Assembly: GCA_025351785.1 (NCBI GenBank)
Contig: JANXVF010000011.1
Location: 1 to 64,000, forward strand
DNA: 64,000 nt
Direction of reading: 5' to 3'
Source: Flavobacterium sp.
GTDB lineage: Bacteria > Bacteroidota > Bacteroidia > Flavobacteriales > Flavobacteriaceae
Position 1 is the first letter of the stretch. Each line of letters starts with the position of its first letter. The translations under genes were made by a program, and so were the position numbers. The notes under the pieces are model-generated. The model worked only from the letters and a program-made list of their open reading frames with translations, made no database searches and was not told the origin of the DNA. Shown here piece after piece: positions 9,804-18,195 of the stretch.

Positions 9804-10397
9804 ATGCTTGATTGGATTAAAAATTTAAACAAAGATTATCCAGAATTTTGGAAAAACTATCAATCGAAATTTGACAAAAAATCGAATCGATATGTTGTTT
9901 TATGCACTGAAACGACTGGTTTAAATCCTAAAAAAGATGTTATAATTTCCTTCGGGGCGGTTGCCGTTATAAATGAAACAATAATTGTTGGTGATAGTTT
10001 TGAAGTTGTGATTCCGCAATATAAATTTTTACATGACAATGGAATTTCAAACGATTTTTTACTCGAAAGTAGTCAGCCAAAACTATCAGAACCACAAGCG
10101 CTAGAAAAACTTATAGGATATATAGAAAACGCGGCTTTAGTGGGACACAGAATTCATTTTGATATAGAAATGATAAACGAAGCTTTAGAAAAATTGGGCT
10201 GCGGAAGAGTTAAAAACGAAGCTTTGGATATCGAAGTAATGTATAAAAGATTAAACGACATTAATGATAAAAATTTCTCGTTAGACGATTTGTCTACTAT
10301 TTTTAAAATGCCAAAATCAGACCGAATTTCTAACACTGATGATGCATTTACTATTGCACTTTTATTTTTGAAATTAAAAAGCAGACTTGGTTTGTAA
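9804..10397 (+). CDS. DnaQ-like exonuclease-fold protein, probably catalytically degenerate
   Basis: 197 residues with the DEDD exonuclease fold: ExoI-like strand near 30-50, ExoII VGHRIHFD with Asp120, ExoIII NTDDAF with Asp179/Asp180. The ExoI motif reads VVLCTETTGL, so the first catalytic aspartate of D-x-E is Cys34 (codon TGC), and the histidine expected five residues before the last aspartate is Ile175. Two metal/base residues of a DEDDh enzyme are therefore missing, and 3'-5' exonuclease activity is doubtful. It follows the DUF294 gene by 3 bases and is surely co-expressed. Its 3' end overlaps the convergent phosphopantetheinyl transferase gene by 24 bases. It may act as a nucleic-acid- or nucleotide-binding partner. 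Confidence 0.85.
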   Translation: MLDWIKNLNKDYPEFWKNYQSKFDKKSNRYVVLCTETTGLNPKKDVIISFGAVAVINETIIVGDSFEVVIPQYKFLHDNGISNDFLLESSQPKLSEPQALEKLIGYIENAALVGHRIHFDIEMINEALEKLGCGRVKNEALDIEVMYKRLNDINDKNFSLDDLSTIFKMPKSDRISNTDDAFTIALLFLKLKSRLGL

Positions 10398-10871
10398 ATA
10401 AACTATTTTCTCGAATTTTCCGTGATGACTTTTTGAAGCCGGATATAATCTTGAACTCGTTTTGTAGTAAGGAATCCCATCAATTTTAAATAAATTACTA
10501 ATATCATTTGAATACCTTATTAAGTCAAAGTTATCGTTAAAATTTATAGCAACTGTATCAACAAAACCATTTTTAATTTTTGTATTTGTTTTAAATTTTT
10601 GACCTTCAAATACCACAATTCCATTATCAAAATCAGGATTTAAACATTCAATTTTTTTTGGATAATATCCTTGTTTTCCTCCATTTTGAATAACAACTTT
10701 ATATACTGCTTCTTTTTTACTCCACAAACTCCATACCGCTTCGTGTTGATTTGAACTTTCCGTAATAAATTTTTGTTCTGATGGAGTAAAAATTTTATCG
10801 AGATAATTTGTGCGTTTCCAGTTGCTTTGAATTTTAGCCAATGCTAAATCTACTACATCGTTTCCAATCAT
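10374..10871 (-). CDS. 4'-phosphopantetheinyl transferase
   Basis: 165 residues, between AcpS and Sfp types in length. It carries the two family motifs: IGNDVVDL at 2-9 (Mg-binding aspartate) and WSKKEAVYK near 50-58, the W-x-x-K-E-A-x-x-K signature. It transfers phosphopantetheine from CoA to the serine of a carrier protein. Its ATG overlaps the stop codon of the acyl carrier protein gene (ATGA, 4 bases), so the pair is translationally coupled and that carrier is the obvious substrate. It is the last gene of the type III PKS operon. Whether it also serves primary fatty acid synthesis is not knowable here. Confidence 0.88.
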   Translation of the reverse strand: MIGNDVVDLALAKIQSNWKRTNYLDKIFTPSEQKFITESSNQHEAVWSLWSKKEAVYKVVIQNGGKQGYYPKKIECLNPDFDNGIVVFEGQKFKTNTKIKNGFVDTVAINFNDNFDLIRYSNDISNLFKIDGIPYYKTSSRLYPASKSHHGKFEKIVYLQTKSAF

Positions 10872-11305
10872 TTTTCAGAAACTTTTGTTGTAATAATTTC
10901 TAATGCCGATTTCACGTCAATCATGCGCTCCATAGAAACAGTATCAATTTCTATCTTATAAAAATCTTCAATATCTAAAATAACATCTACTAAATTTGCA
11001 GAATTTATTTGTAGGTCTTTAATAAAATCTGTGCTTTCAGAAAGATTTTCAAAAGCTTCTTGATTGTTTATGTAGGGTTTTACAATTATCTTAACTTGTT
11101 CGATTATTTCTGATTTATTCATTACAGGTTTGATTTCAATTTGTGTAGTAAACGTATTTTTAATAAATTGCTTTTCATAGTGCCTATTGCGTCTTGTTTT
11201 TTTTTCATTGGCACGTTTAGCATTTCTTTTGTCATTGATAATTTCGTTCAATCGATTTAAATCTTCAATTTCCTTGATATCCTTTGGTGAATTACGCTTT
11301 GGCAT
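10868..11305 (-). CDS. Acyl carrier protein with basic N-terminal extension
   Basis: The last 84 residues are a classic acyl carrier protein: four helices with the phosphopantetheine serine in LQINSANLVDVI (Ser102 of 145) and an acidic helix after it. Upstream in the same frame is a ~61-residue Lys/Arg-rich segment (MPKRNSPKDI...KKTRRNRHYE). Two starts are possible: ATG 11305, only 4 bases after the ketoacyl synthase stop (preferred here), or ATG 11122 giving the bare carrier protein. I cannot exclude that two small proteins overlap in one frame through internal initiation. It is placed between the ketoacyl synthase and the phosphopantetheinyl transferase and should carry the acyl intermediates of this operon. 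Confidence 0.82.
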   Translation of the reverse strand: MPKRNSPKDIKEIEDLNRLNEIINDKRNAKRANEKKTRRNRHYEKQFIKNTFTTQIEIKPVMNKSEIIEQVKIIVKPYINNQEAFENLSESTDFIKDLQINSANLVDVILDIEDFYKIEIDTVSMERMIDVKSALEIITTKVSEK

Positions 11306-11309
11306 GATG

Positions 11310-12584
11310 CTAAGGTACAAATTTTTTAAAAATAACACATCCATTTACATCACCAAAACCAAAACTAGCTTTTGCAACAATGTTTATTTCGCGTTCAATT
11401 AATTTATTGGGAATTTTACTTTCGTCTACAATAGCTTTAATTTCTGATTTCAAATCTTCGATATTAATATTTGGGAAAATAAAATTTTGACTAATTTGTA
11501 ACACAGAAGCTACACTTTCTATACTTCCCGATGCTGATAAACAATGCCCAACCATCGATTTTAATGAATTTATGTATGGAAAACTCGTGCCTTGCAAACC
11601 CAAAGCTTCACTCCAGTTTATGATTTCTAAACTGTCTTTTGAAGTTGCCGTTAAATGTCCGTTTACTGCATCGATTTCAGAAGCTTTAATTCCGGCATTT
11701 TGCAATGCATCGCTTATACATTTTTGAACTGCAATAGGATTTGGAGCTGTCATTGTACCCAAACCACGTTGACCACCAGAATTTAAATTACCTCCTAAAA
11801 CTTCACAATAAATTTTTGCTTTTCTAGCCAAAGCAGTTTCTAAATCTTCAAGAACCAAAGCTCCACTTCCACTTCCGGGCACAAATCCTGATGCAGTTTC
11901 ACTCATAGGTCGCGAACCTTTTTCGGGTGATGTATTGTGTTTATAAGTACAAACTTTCATAGCGTCAAATCCTCCCCAGATGTATGGTCCAGAATCTGAT
12001 GTACTTCCGGCTAAAATTCGTTTTGCTTTTCCAAATTGTATTCTGTCAAAAGCCATCAAGATACTTTCTGCTCCTGTTGTACAAGCAGAAGAATTTGTTG
12101 AAACAATATTTCCTAAACCCAATTTTCCTCCAAGATAGGCACTTACACCACTATTCATGGTTTGAGCAACAGCTGTACTTCCTAGTTTTCTAGTCTCAAA
12201 AGCATCAATTTTATAAATGCTTTCTCTAAATTTATCGATACCAGATGTTCCTGATCCAAAAATGGTACCCGATTCCCAATCGGGATTTTCATTATTTTCA
12301 AGTTGCAATTCAGCATCTGTCCAAGCATCAATTCCTGCAATAACGCCATATAAAATGCCGGTAGAATTGAAATTTCGCAGTTCTAATTCAGTAAAATAAT
12401 TGCGCTTCAAATCTTCAGAAATTTCTGGTGTCCCCGATATTTGACATGAAAATTGCAAACGTTCCAATTCAAGATTATGTTTTATTCCTGAAATTCCGTT
12501 TTTAATGGCATTTGTAAACGCTTCAAGTCCAACACCATTTGGAGCAACTACACCTAAACCCGTTATTACGACTCTTTTTTTCAA
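11310..12584 (-). CDS. Beta-ketoacyl-ACP synthase (KAS II/FabF-like)
   Basis: 424 residues with a thiolase-fold condensing domain. The Cys-His-His triad is complete: Cys in NSSACTTG (near 167), His in NGHLTATSKD (near 309) and His in MVGHCLSASG (near 348). It elongates acyl-ACP with malonyl-ACP. The start is TTG at 12584, giving the standard KKRVVITGLGVV opening with no better ATG nearby. It is clustered with its own ACP and dehydratase but without ketoreductase or enoyl reductase, which must come from primary metabolism if the chain is fully reduced. It probably builds or extends the starter chain for the type III PKS; a partly unsaturated product is another option. Confidence 0.9.
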   Translation of the reverse strand: MKKRVVITGLGVVAPNGVGLEAFTNAIKNGISGIKHNLELERLQFSCQISGTPEISEDLKRNYFTELELRNFNSTGILYGVIAGIDAWTDAELQLENNENPDWESGTIFGSGTSGIDKFRESIYKIDAFETRKLGSTAVAQTMNSGVSAYLGGKLGLGNIVSTNSSACTTGAESILMAFDRIQFGKAKRILAGSTSDSGPYIWGGFDAMKVCTYKHNTSPEKGSRPMSETASGFVPGSGSGALVLEDLETALARKAKIYCEVLGGNLNSGGQRGLGTMTAPNPIAVQKCISDALQNAGIKASEIDAVNGHLTATSKDSLEIINWSEALGLQGTSFPYINSLKSMVGHCLSASGSIESVASVLQISQNFIFPNINIEDLKSEIKAIVDESKIPNKLIEREINIVAKASFGFGDVNGCVIFKKFVP

Positions 12585-12620
12585 AATTAATTATCCTTTT
12601 ATCAAATATTTTGAATATCC

Positions 12621-13040
12621 CTAAATTAGTATTCCAGAAATTGTTCCTCTACAGACTTCATCTTGGTTTGAATTTATCATTTTTACTTTGCATTTTAATT
12701 TTCCAAATCTGAAATATATTTTTTCAGAAATTACAATTACTTTCTCGGCTGGTAAAACTGGTTTTAAATAATCAATTTCAGATGATGTCAATGCAAATTT
12801 TACATCCAAATTAGAATCACCCATCAAATAAATTCCTAAACAAACCAGCCCTATTTGTGCCATGGTTTCGGTTAATATGACTCCAGGAGTTATCGGATTA
12901 TTTTTGAAATGACCTTTGTAAAAATCTAAATCTGAATCAAAAAAAAAGGAACCTGTGACTCCACTTTCAGATATTTGAAGAATTTCATCAACAAACAAAA
13001 AGGGCTTTGAATACGGAAGTTTATCGGTAATATCTTTCAT
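12621..13040 (-). CDS. FabZ/FabA-like 3-hydroxyacyl-ACP dehydratase
   Basis: 139 residues with a single hotdog domain. The active-site region FYKGHFKNNPITPGVI (near 42-57) has the FabZ-type catalytic His in GHF and the conserved PxxPGV element. The partner acidic residue is Glu in LTETMAQIG. It dehydrates beta-hydroxyacyl-ACP to enoyl-ACP. ATG at 13040. It lies 24 bases after the type III PKS and 36 before the ketoacyl synthase on the same strand. Presence of a dedicated dehydratase suggests the operon controls the unsaturation or chain type of the starter. Confidence 0.88.
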   Translation of the reverse strand: MKDITDKLPYSKPFLFVDEILQISESGVTGSFFFDSDLDFYKGHFKNNPITPGVILTETMAQIGLVCLGIYLMGDSNLDVKFALTSSEIDYLKPVLPAEKVIVISEKIYFRFGKLKCKVKMINSNQDEVCRGTISGILI

Positions 13041-13064
13041 TTCAAATCAAATATATGCCTTTTA

Positions 13065-14117
13065 TTAAAACTCAATTAAAATCATTTGGGCTGTAAATCC
13101 TGGTCCAAAACTCAACATCAAACCCTTTTCGCCTGCATTTGTATTTTTGTCTAAAAACCGTTCTAAAACAAACAAAACCGTAGCACTAGACATATTTCCA
13201 TATTCTCTTAAAACCGCTTTTGTATCTTCAATATTTTGTCCTGAACTCAAAAATAATTCTTCAACAGTTTGTATAATTTTTTTGCCACCGGGATGAAAAA
13301 TTAAATGATTTATATCTTTAATGTCTAAATTATTTCGTTTTAAAAAAGGGTGAATAAATTTTGGAAAATGAGAGGCAATGGTTTCGGGAACTTCTATATC
13401 TAAAACCATTTTTAAACCTGAATTTGTCATTTCAAAACCCATCATGTGTTCGTTATCATAAAAATGATACATCGACTGATCTAAAATTTTTGGTCCGTTT
13501 TCATTTTCATACGATGACAATAATACACAAGCTGCACCATCGCCAAAAATTGCGGCGCTTACAATATTTGCCATCGAAAAATCGTCTAGTTGAAATGTTG
13601 CTGTAGGACTTTCGACTGCAATAACTGCTACTTTTTTATTTGGATTTGATTCAAGAAAATTTTTTGCATAAATCATCCCCGATATTCCTGCCACACATCC
13701 CATCTCGGTAATTGGCAATCGAACAATGTCTTGGCGTAAGCCCAATTTATTAATCAGATAAGCATCTAGCGACGGAATCATGATGCCTGTGCAACTTACT
13801 GTGATTATATAATCTAAATCGGTTGGTTTCCAATTGGCTTTTTCAAGCGCTTTAACTAATACTTTTTCGCCAAGTTTAATAACTTCACGTTTGTAAATAG
13901 CATTTCTTTCTTCAAATGATGTTTTGGTAAAAACTTCTGTTGGTTCCATAATTGAATATCGCTTATCAACATTGGCACCTTCAAATATCTTTTTTACTTT
14001 TTTAACAAAACGTTCCTCTTGACTACTTAGCCAAACATCAAGAAAAGGTAAAATCTCGGCTGTTTCTCTATAATATTCGGGTAGTTGTTTTGAGACTGCT
14101 ACTATTTTTACATTCAT
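13065..14117 (-). CDS. Type III polyketide synthase (chalcone/stilbene synthase family)
   Basis: 350 residues from ATG 14117 (MNVKIVAVSK); the frame to 14135 begins TTG. The family triad is complete: Cys141 in TEMGCVAG, His275 in IFHPGGKK and Asn308 in EYGNMSSATV, with the C-terminal LSFGPGF loop. Such homodimers condense an acyl starter with several malonyl-CoA units and cyclise the chain to resorcinols, pyrones or similar rings. Neighbours (methyltransferase and FAD oxidoreductase upstream; dehydratase, KAS, ACP, PPTase downstream) parallel phenolic-lipid loci in which the ring is then methylated and oxidised. An ACP-linked rather than CoA-linked starter is plausible given the carrier protein. 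Product unknown. Confidence 0.93.
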   Translation of the reverse strand: MNVKIVAVSKQLPEYYRETAEILPFLDVWLSSQEERFVKKVKKIFEGANVDKRYSIMEPTEVFTKTSFEERNAIYKREVIKLGEKVLVKALEKANWKPTDLDYIITVSCTGIMIPSLDAYLINKLGLRQDIVRLPITEMGCVAGISGMIYAKNFLESNPNKKVAVIAVESPTATFQLDDFSMANIVSAAIFGDGAACVLLSSYENENGPKILDQSMYHFYDNEHMMGFEMTNSGLKMVLDIEVPETIASHFPKFIHPFLKRNNLDIKDINHLIFHPGGKKIIQTVEELFLSSGQNIEDTKAVLREYGNMSSATVLFVLERFLDKNTNAGEKGLMLSFGPGFTAQMILIEF

Positions 14118-14189
14118 TTTTTTGCTGTTATTCAAACTTTTTAAATCGAGTTATTATATTATATTTTGAAATTTTTATCTTGTAACATA

Positions 14190-14903
14190 TCAATCATTAA
14201 AAATTATCCATTGGTAACGAAAAGCCCATTTCCAACTTAAACTGTATCTTTTTAATTTCAATTGATTTGAAAAATTTACTAAATCGGTCTTTTTAAAACC
14301 TCGCAAAATAGAAATTAAACCGTCTTCCCGAGACATTGTGTTTAAATTAAAAAGGAAACAAACTAATTGGAATAAGCGATAGGAAAGTTTGCTTCGATGT
14401 AAATCATTTATAACCACACCATTTTTTGCATTTGCCTGAAATAAAGATACTAAATTTGCAATTTCGTCATTATTAAAATGATGCAATGTTAAAGTGCACA
14501 ACACAATATTATACTTCATGGTACAGAAATCTTTTTCAAAAATATCTTCAACTTTATAGCTTATATTTAAAAAATCTGTCGACAATTGCTTAGCATGATT
14601 TATCGTAAAAGCGTTTGCATCAATCCCTATTAATTTGAAATTATAATTATTTTCAAGTCCATATTTGGCAATTACGCGCAACATATCGCCATTGCCACAA
14701 CCTACATCAACTATTGTAATTTCGTTTTGCTTATTTACAGTAGCTAATAATTTTTTAACGCCTTGTAAAGTTAGTTTGTTTCCGCCTAGAAGTTGGTTGA
14801 TTTTTGCAATTTTATCAAGTGCTTCTTTCAACTCTTTCCCTTCTAGTTGAAAGTCATCCATTATTTCGTGTTGGTCGGTTCTGCAATTTAAATTTAGTGG
14901 CAT
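14190..14903 (-). CDS. Class I SAM-dependent methyltransferase of the PKS operon
   Basis: 237 residues. SAM motif I is VDVGCGNGDML (near 71-81), with the acidic SAM-binding position at GIDANAF and motif IV VLCTLTLHHF. A UbiE-like general methyltransferase fold; the N-terminus (about 1-45) is helical. ATG at 14903 abuts directly the stop of the FAD oxidoreductase (14904), so the two are coupled. The most economical role is O- or C-methylation of the ring made by the type III PKS 70 bases downstream, as in the methyltransferase/oxidase/PKS trios that make methylated phenolic lipids in Streptomyces. The substrate is inference. Confidence 0.85.
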   Translation of the reverse strand: MPLNLNCRTDQHEIMDDFQLEGKELKEALDKIAKINQLLGGNKLTLQGVKKLLATVNKQNEITIVDVGCGNGDMLRVIAKYGLENNYNFKLIGIDANAFTINHAKQLSTDFLNISYKVEDIFEKDFCTMKYNIVLCTLTLHHFNNDEIANLVSLFQANAKNGVVINDLHRSKLSYRLFQLVCFLFNLNTMSREDGLISILRGFKKTDLVNFSNQLKLKRYSLSWKWAFRYQWIIFND

Positions 14904-16016
14904 TTATATAGACTTTCCGTGTGTATTTTTTATAATTTTTGTCATCAAAAAAGGAAAAACTACCAAAATTTTCATCAGTTGATTGGCTAAAAATTCTTTT
15001 TGCAATAGCCTTCCTAAGAATCTTCCTATTTTTAATCTGCTTTTAAAATTATGATTCCATTTTTGCTGATACATAATTTCCATTTTTTTTCTCGAAATTG
15101 AATTTGAAAGAAAATCAATAACAACCTCCGATGCTAATTTTGCACTGTGAATAGCCATTGCCATTCCGTTGCCGCACAAAGGATGAATTAGTCCTGCAGT
15201 ATCGCCAATCATCAAAATATGATTCTCGATACATAGTTTTTTATCAAACGAGATTTGGCTTATAGTTAATGGTTTTTCAAATTTGAGAACAGCATTTTTA
15301 AATATTTTTTTTAAGTTTGGATTTTCGCAAACTACTTTATCTTGGTATTCTTCTATATTTTTATACTTTTTGAAAGTTTCATAATTTGACAGATAACAAA
15401 TATTTACCAAGTTGTTTTCAACTTTCGAAACGCCACAATATCCTCCTTTAAAATGATGTAAACCAACTAAATCGTCTGGAAAATCAAGCTCGTAATGGGC
15501 TTTTACACCCAACCAATTTGCTGGTTTAGTTATAAATATACGTTTAAATTTAATATCTAGATTGGAACGTTTTCCGAATGCTCCTAACACAATTTTTGAT
15601 TGATAAGAATTTTCGTTTGTGATAACATTAAATATATCGTTTGAAAAATTTATATCTAAAACCGATTCTTTATGGATAGTGCAATTTAATTTTAATGCAG
15701 TTTTGTATAAATAATAATCCAATTCGTAGCGACTAATACCGAAACCACCCAATGGCAATTTTGAGACTATAGTTTTGCCCGAAACTAATGAAAAGGAAAG
15801 CGTATTAATTTTTTTGGGATGTAGAGAATCTAAATCTAAATGCAACGATTTTATATACAAAAGTACCTCATTTGAAATATATTCTCCACAAACTTTGTGT
15901 TTTGGATATTCATTTTTCTCGATTATTACAACCTCAAAATTGTGATTACGCAAATGTATAGCTGCTATCAATCCTGATAAACCTCCACCTACAATAATTA
16001 TTTGTTTAGTCACCAT
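14904..16016 (-). CDS. FAD-dependent oxidoreductase (geranylgeranyl-reductase/hydroxylase-like)
   Basis: 370 residues from ATG 16016. The open frame to 16112 is rejected because it runs through the transcription terminator of the phosphate transporter gene (16099-16126). Dinucleotide-binding GGGLSGLIAAIHL at about 10-22 with EKN at the end of the second strand, KVCGEYIS near 45, and the second FAD motif MIGDTAGLIHPLCGNGMAM near 275: the plan of group A flavin monooxygenases and geranylgeranyl reductases. First gene of the operon; stop abuts the methyltransferase start. It may hydroxylate or oxidise the polyketide ring or reduce an unsaturated chain; sequence alone does not decide. Confidence 0.85.
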   Translation of the reverse strand: MVTKQIIIVGGGLSGLIAAIHLRNHNFEVVIIEKNEYPKHKVCGEYISNEVLLYIKSLHLDLDSLHPKKINTLSFSLVSGKTIVSKLPLGGFGISRYELDYYLYKTALKLNCTIHKESVLDINFSNDIFNVITNENSYQSKIVLGAFGKRSNLDIKFKRIFITKPANWLGVKAHYELDFPDDLVGLHHFKGGYCGVSKVENNLVNICYLSNYETFKKYKNIEEYQDKVVCENPNLKKIFKNAVLKFEKPLTISQISFDKKLCIENHILMIGDTAGLIHPLCGNGMAMAIHSAKLASEVVIDFLSNSISRKKMEIMYQQKWNHNFKSRLKIGRFLGRLLQKEFLANQLMKILVVFPFLMTKIIKNTHGKSI

Positions 16017-16098
16017 AATCGGTGTAAAAATAAGAAATTGAACTGTGTGCAAGTTATATATTGTATTATAAATTTTATAAAATATCAATCTATAAACA

Positions 16099-16126
16099 AA
16101 AAAAAGCCTCATTGAAATGAAGCTTG
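16099..16126 (-). terminator. Intrinsic terminator of the phosphate transporter operon
   Basis: On the minus strand a 10-bp stem (16126-16117 with 16114-16105, one G-U pair) is followed by eight T. It ends the Pit transcript and also lies upstream of the FAD oxidoreductase start at 16016, which separates the two operons. Confidence 0.8.
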
Positions 16127-16146
16127 TAGTTTTGAAAATAAAATAT

Positions 16147-17508
16147 TTATAAAAATAATTTTAATGTATAATAAATAATTCCTGCTAAAACTGCCGAAAC
16201 GGGTATAGTTAAAACCCAAGCCCAAAGTAAATTTATAGTAACTCCCCATCTAACTGCCGAAACTCGTTTGGTCACTCCAACTCCTATTATAGATCCTGTA
16301 ATAGTGTGTGTGGTAGATACTGGAATTTTAAAATGCTCTGTAAAAAACAAAGTTAAGGCGCCTGCGGTTTCTGCTACAACACCTTCAAATGCGGTTACTT
16401 TTGTAATTTTAGAACCCATCGTTTTTACAATTTTCCAACCGCCACTCAACGTTCCTGCTGCTATCGCAGAATAACAAGCCAATGGAATCCAACCAGGCAT
16501 TTGCCCCGAAACTTCGTTCCCAAGGGCATCTTTTGAAGGTAATTTGACATTCAAATCAAACCATTCAAATGACAAATTTGCATGTGGATTTGAGTGTATA
16601 TAGACAGCTACTGCTGCTGCAATTATTCCCATAACCTTTTGAGAATCATTTCCACCATGACCTAAACTAAAAGATGCGGAAGACAATAATTGCATTTTTC
16701 GCAATATTTTTTCAGACTTTGCTGTCGAAAGATTACTAAAAATCAAATTAAATGCTGCAATACTTGTTATAATTAGTCCAACTAATAACCATTTAATATT
16801 TGATGGTTCAGAAATTATACTTAAAAAATGTGATTCGAACCTTGGTTTTTTTATATTTTGAAATTCAACCATTTCTGTTTTTAAAAACCAAAAAACTAAT
16901 AGTAGTAAACAAACTGTAAATATTTTTGGGAAAATACTTTTTTTTGAAGAATATAATAACCACAGTGAAATAAAATAGGAAATAAACATTCCTAACAAGG
17001 GTGCTAAAACGATGAAGGCTATGATAACAATAACACCAGAAGGCATTCCACCATCTTTTCCAGACGAATACCAATTTACAATATTGTACCAGTGCTTTGT
17101 AACTTGCTTTCCAGCTTCGTCTAAAACAAAATAATCAGAAAATCCGTGAACTGAAATAGAATGTGCAATTGCTGCACCAGCAAAACCTCCAATCAAGGTA
17201 TGTGATGATGAGGAAGGAATTCCTAAAACCCATGTAAACAAATTCCAAATAATTGCTGCTATAACTCCTGAAAGTATTACAACTAAATCTATTTGCATGG
17301 TATCGGCAGTTTTAGCAACTGTATCAGCCACTCCAAATCCAAAAACCCAATAGGCAAGAAAATTAAAAAATGCTGCCCAAACTACTGCTTGAAACGGAGA
17401 TAGCACTTTAGTTGCAACAATTGTTGCTATAGAATTTGCTGCATCATGAAATCCATTTATATAATCAAAAATTAATGCAAGAACTATTATAACAATAAGT
17501 AATGTCAT
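16147..17508 (-). CDS. Low-affinity inorganic phosphate transporter, Pit family
   Basis: 453 residues, integral inner-membrane protein with roughly ten hydrophobic segments. Both inverted family repeats are visible: FDYINGFHDAANSIAT at 9-24 and LGHGGNDSQKVMGIIAA near 283-300; the PxSSSHTLIGG and PVSTTHTITGS motifs mark the two halves. It couples metal-phosphate entry to the proton gradient. A soluble segment of ~50 residues (VLDEAGKQVTKHWYN region, near 130) sits between two halves. It is 21 bases downstream of the DUF47 gene, the usual partner, and ends in a strong terminator. Confidence 0.92.
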   Translation of the reverse strand: MTLLIVIIVLALIFDYINGFHDAANSIATIVATKVLSPFQAVVWAAFFNFLAYWVFGFGVADTVAKTADTMQIDLVVILSGVIAAIIWNLFTWVLGIPSSSSHTLIGGFAGAAIAHSISVHGFSDYFVLDEAGKQVTKHWYNIVNWYSSGKDGGMPSGVIVIIAFIVLAPLLGMFISYFISLWLLYSSKKSIFPKIFTVCLLLLVFWFLKTEMVEFQNIKKPRFESHFLSIISEPSNIKWLLVGLIITSIAAFNLIFSNLSTAKSEKILRKMQLLSSASFSLGHGGNDSQKVMGIIAAAVAVYIHSNPHANLSFEWFDLNVKLPSKDALGNEVSGQMPGWIPLACYSAIAAGTLSGGWKIVKTMGSKITKVTAFEGVVAETAGALTLFFTEHFKIPVSTTHTITGSIIGVGVTKRVSAVRWGVTINLLWAWVLTIPVSAVLAGIIYYTLKLFL

Positions 17509-17529
17509 AAATAATATTTAAGGTTTAAT

Positions 17530-18174
17530 TTATGAGTGCTTAACTGAGATTTGCTCCAAAACGTTTGCAACACTTTTACATTTATCAGACGCCATTTCTA
17601 AAGCTGAAAGTACTTCTTTATATTTAATAACATTTTTTGCATCTGTTTCATTTTCAAATATATCAGCCACAGCTTTGTCAAAAACACTGTCGGCTTTACT
17701 TTCGAGTTTATTAATTTTTTTGCAAATGTCATTAATGCTTTTATGATTTGTCAAATCTTTCAATTCTTTTATGGCAATACCAATTAACTGACAAGCTTCT
17801 AGGTTTATCTCTGTTAATTTTCTGATTGATTTTGTGATTTTTTCAACTTGATATAATCGCATTCTGCTTGCAGCACCATGTATATTATCTGCAACATTAT
17901 CAATTGCTTTAATTAACGAATGGATGTCTTCTCTATCAAATGGTGTAATAAAATTTCTACTTAATTCTAAATGGGTTTTATGTGTAATTTCTTCAATTAT
18001 TGCCTCTAATTCCTCAATTTTCAAAAAATAATCTTCTCGCTGTTCTTTTGGTACATTTACAGCGTCATGAAGTGTTTGAGCTAGTACTATTAAATTTGAC
18101 GCAGCTTGTTCAAAAAGAGGAAAAAACTTTTTGTCCTTAGGAACTAGAAATTGAAAAACACTATTTAATGTCAT
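17530..18174 (-). CDS. DUF47 PhoU-like Pit accessory protein
   Basis: 214 residues, almost all helical, with a PhoU-like helical bundle. Characteristic opening NSVFQFLVPKDKKFFPLFE (4-22) and acidic metal-binding patches such as FDREDIHSLIKAIDNVADN. DUF47 proteins are encoded beside Pit transporters and are thought to regulate them. ATG at 18174; a -7 promoter element lies 22 bases upstream. First gene of a two-gene phosphate operon. Confidence 0.9.
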   Translation of the reverse strand: MTLNSVFQFLVPKDKKFFPLFEQAASNLIVLAQTLHDAVNVPKEQREDYFLKIEELEAIIEEITHKTHLELSRNFITPFDREDIHSLIKAIDNVADNIHGAASRMRLYQVEKITKSIRKLTEINLEACQLIGIAIKELKDLTNHKSINDICKKINKLESKADSVFDKAVADIFENETDAKNVIKYKEVLSALEMASDKCKSVANVLEQISVKHS

Positions 18175-18195
18175 TTTTTTGTAATTTATAATGAA

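Noticed and set aside
13065-14117. FabH (KAS III) or DarB-like ketosynthase instead of type III PKS
   Set aside because: The Cys-His-Asn triad with IFHPGGKK and EYGNMSSATV lines and the GFGPG-like end fit chalcone synthase family; FabH has a different His-Asn context and flexirubin genes are not nearby.
16017-16112. N-terminal extension of the FAD oxidoreductase frame
   Set aside because: It runs through the Pit operon terminator (16099-16126), and the dinucleotide-binding motif begins right after the ATG at 16016.
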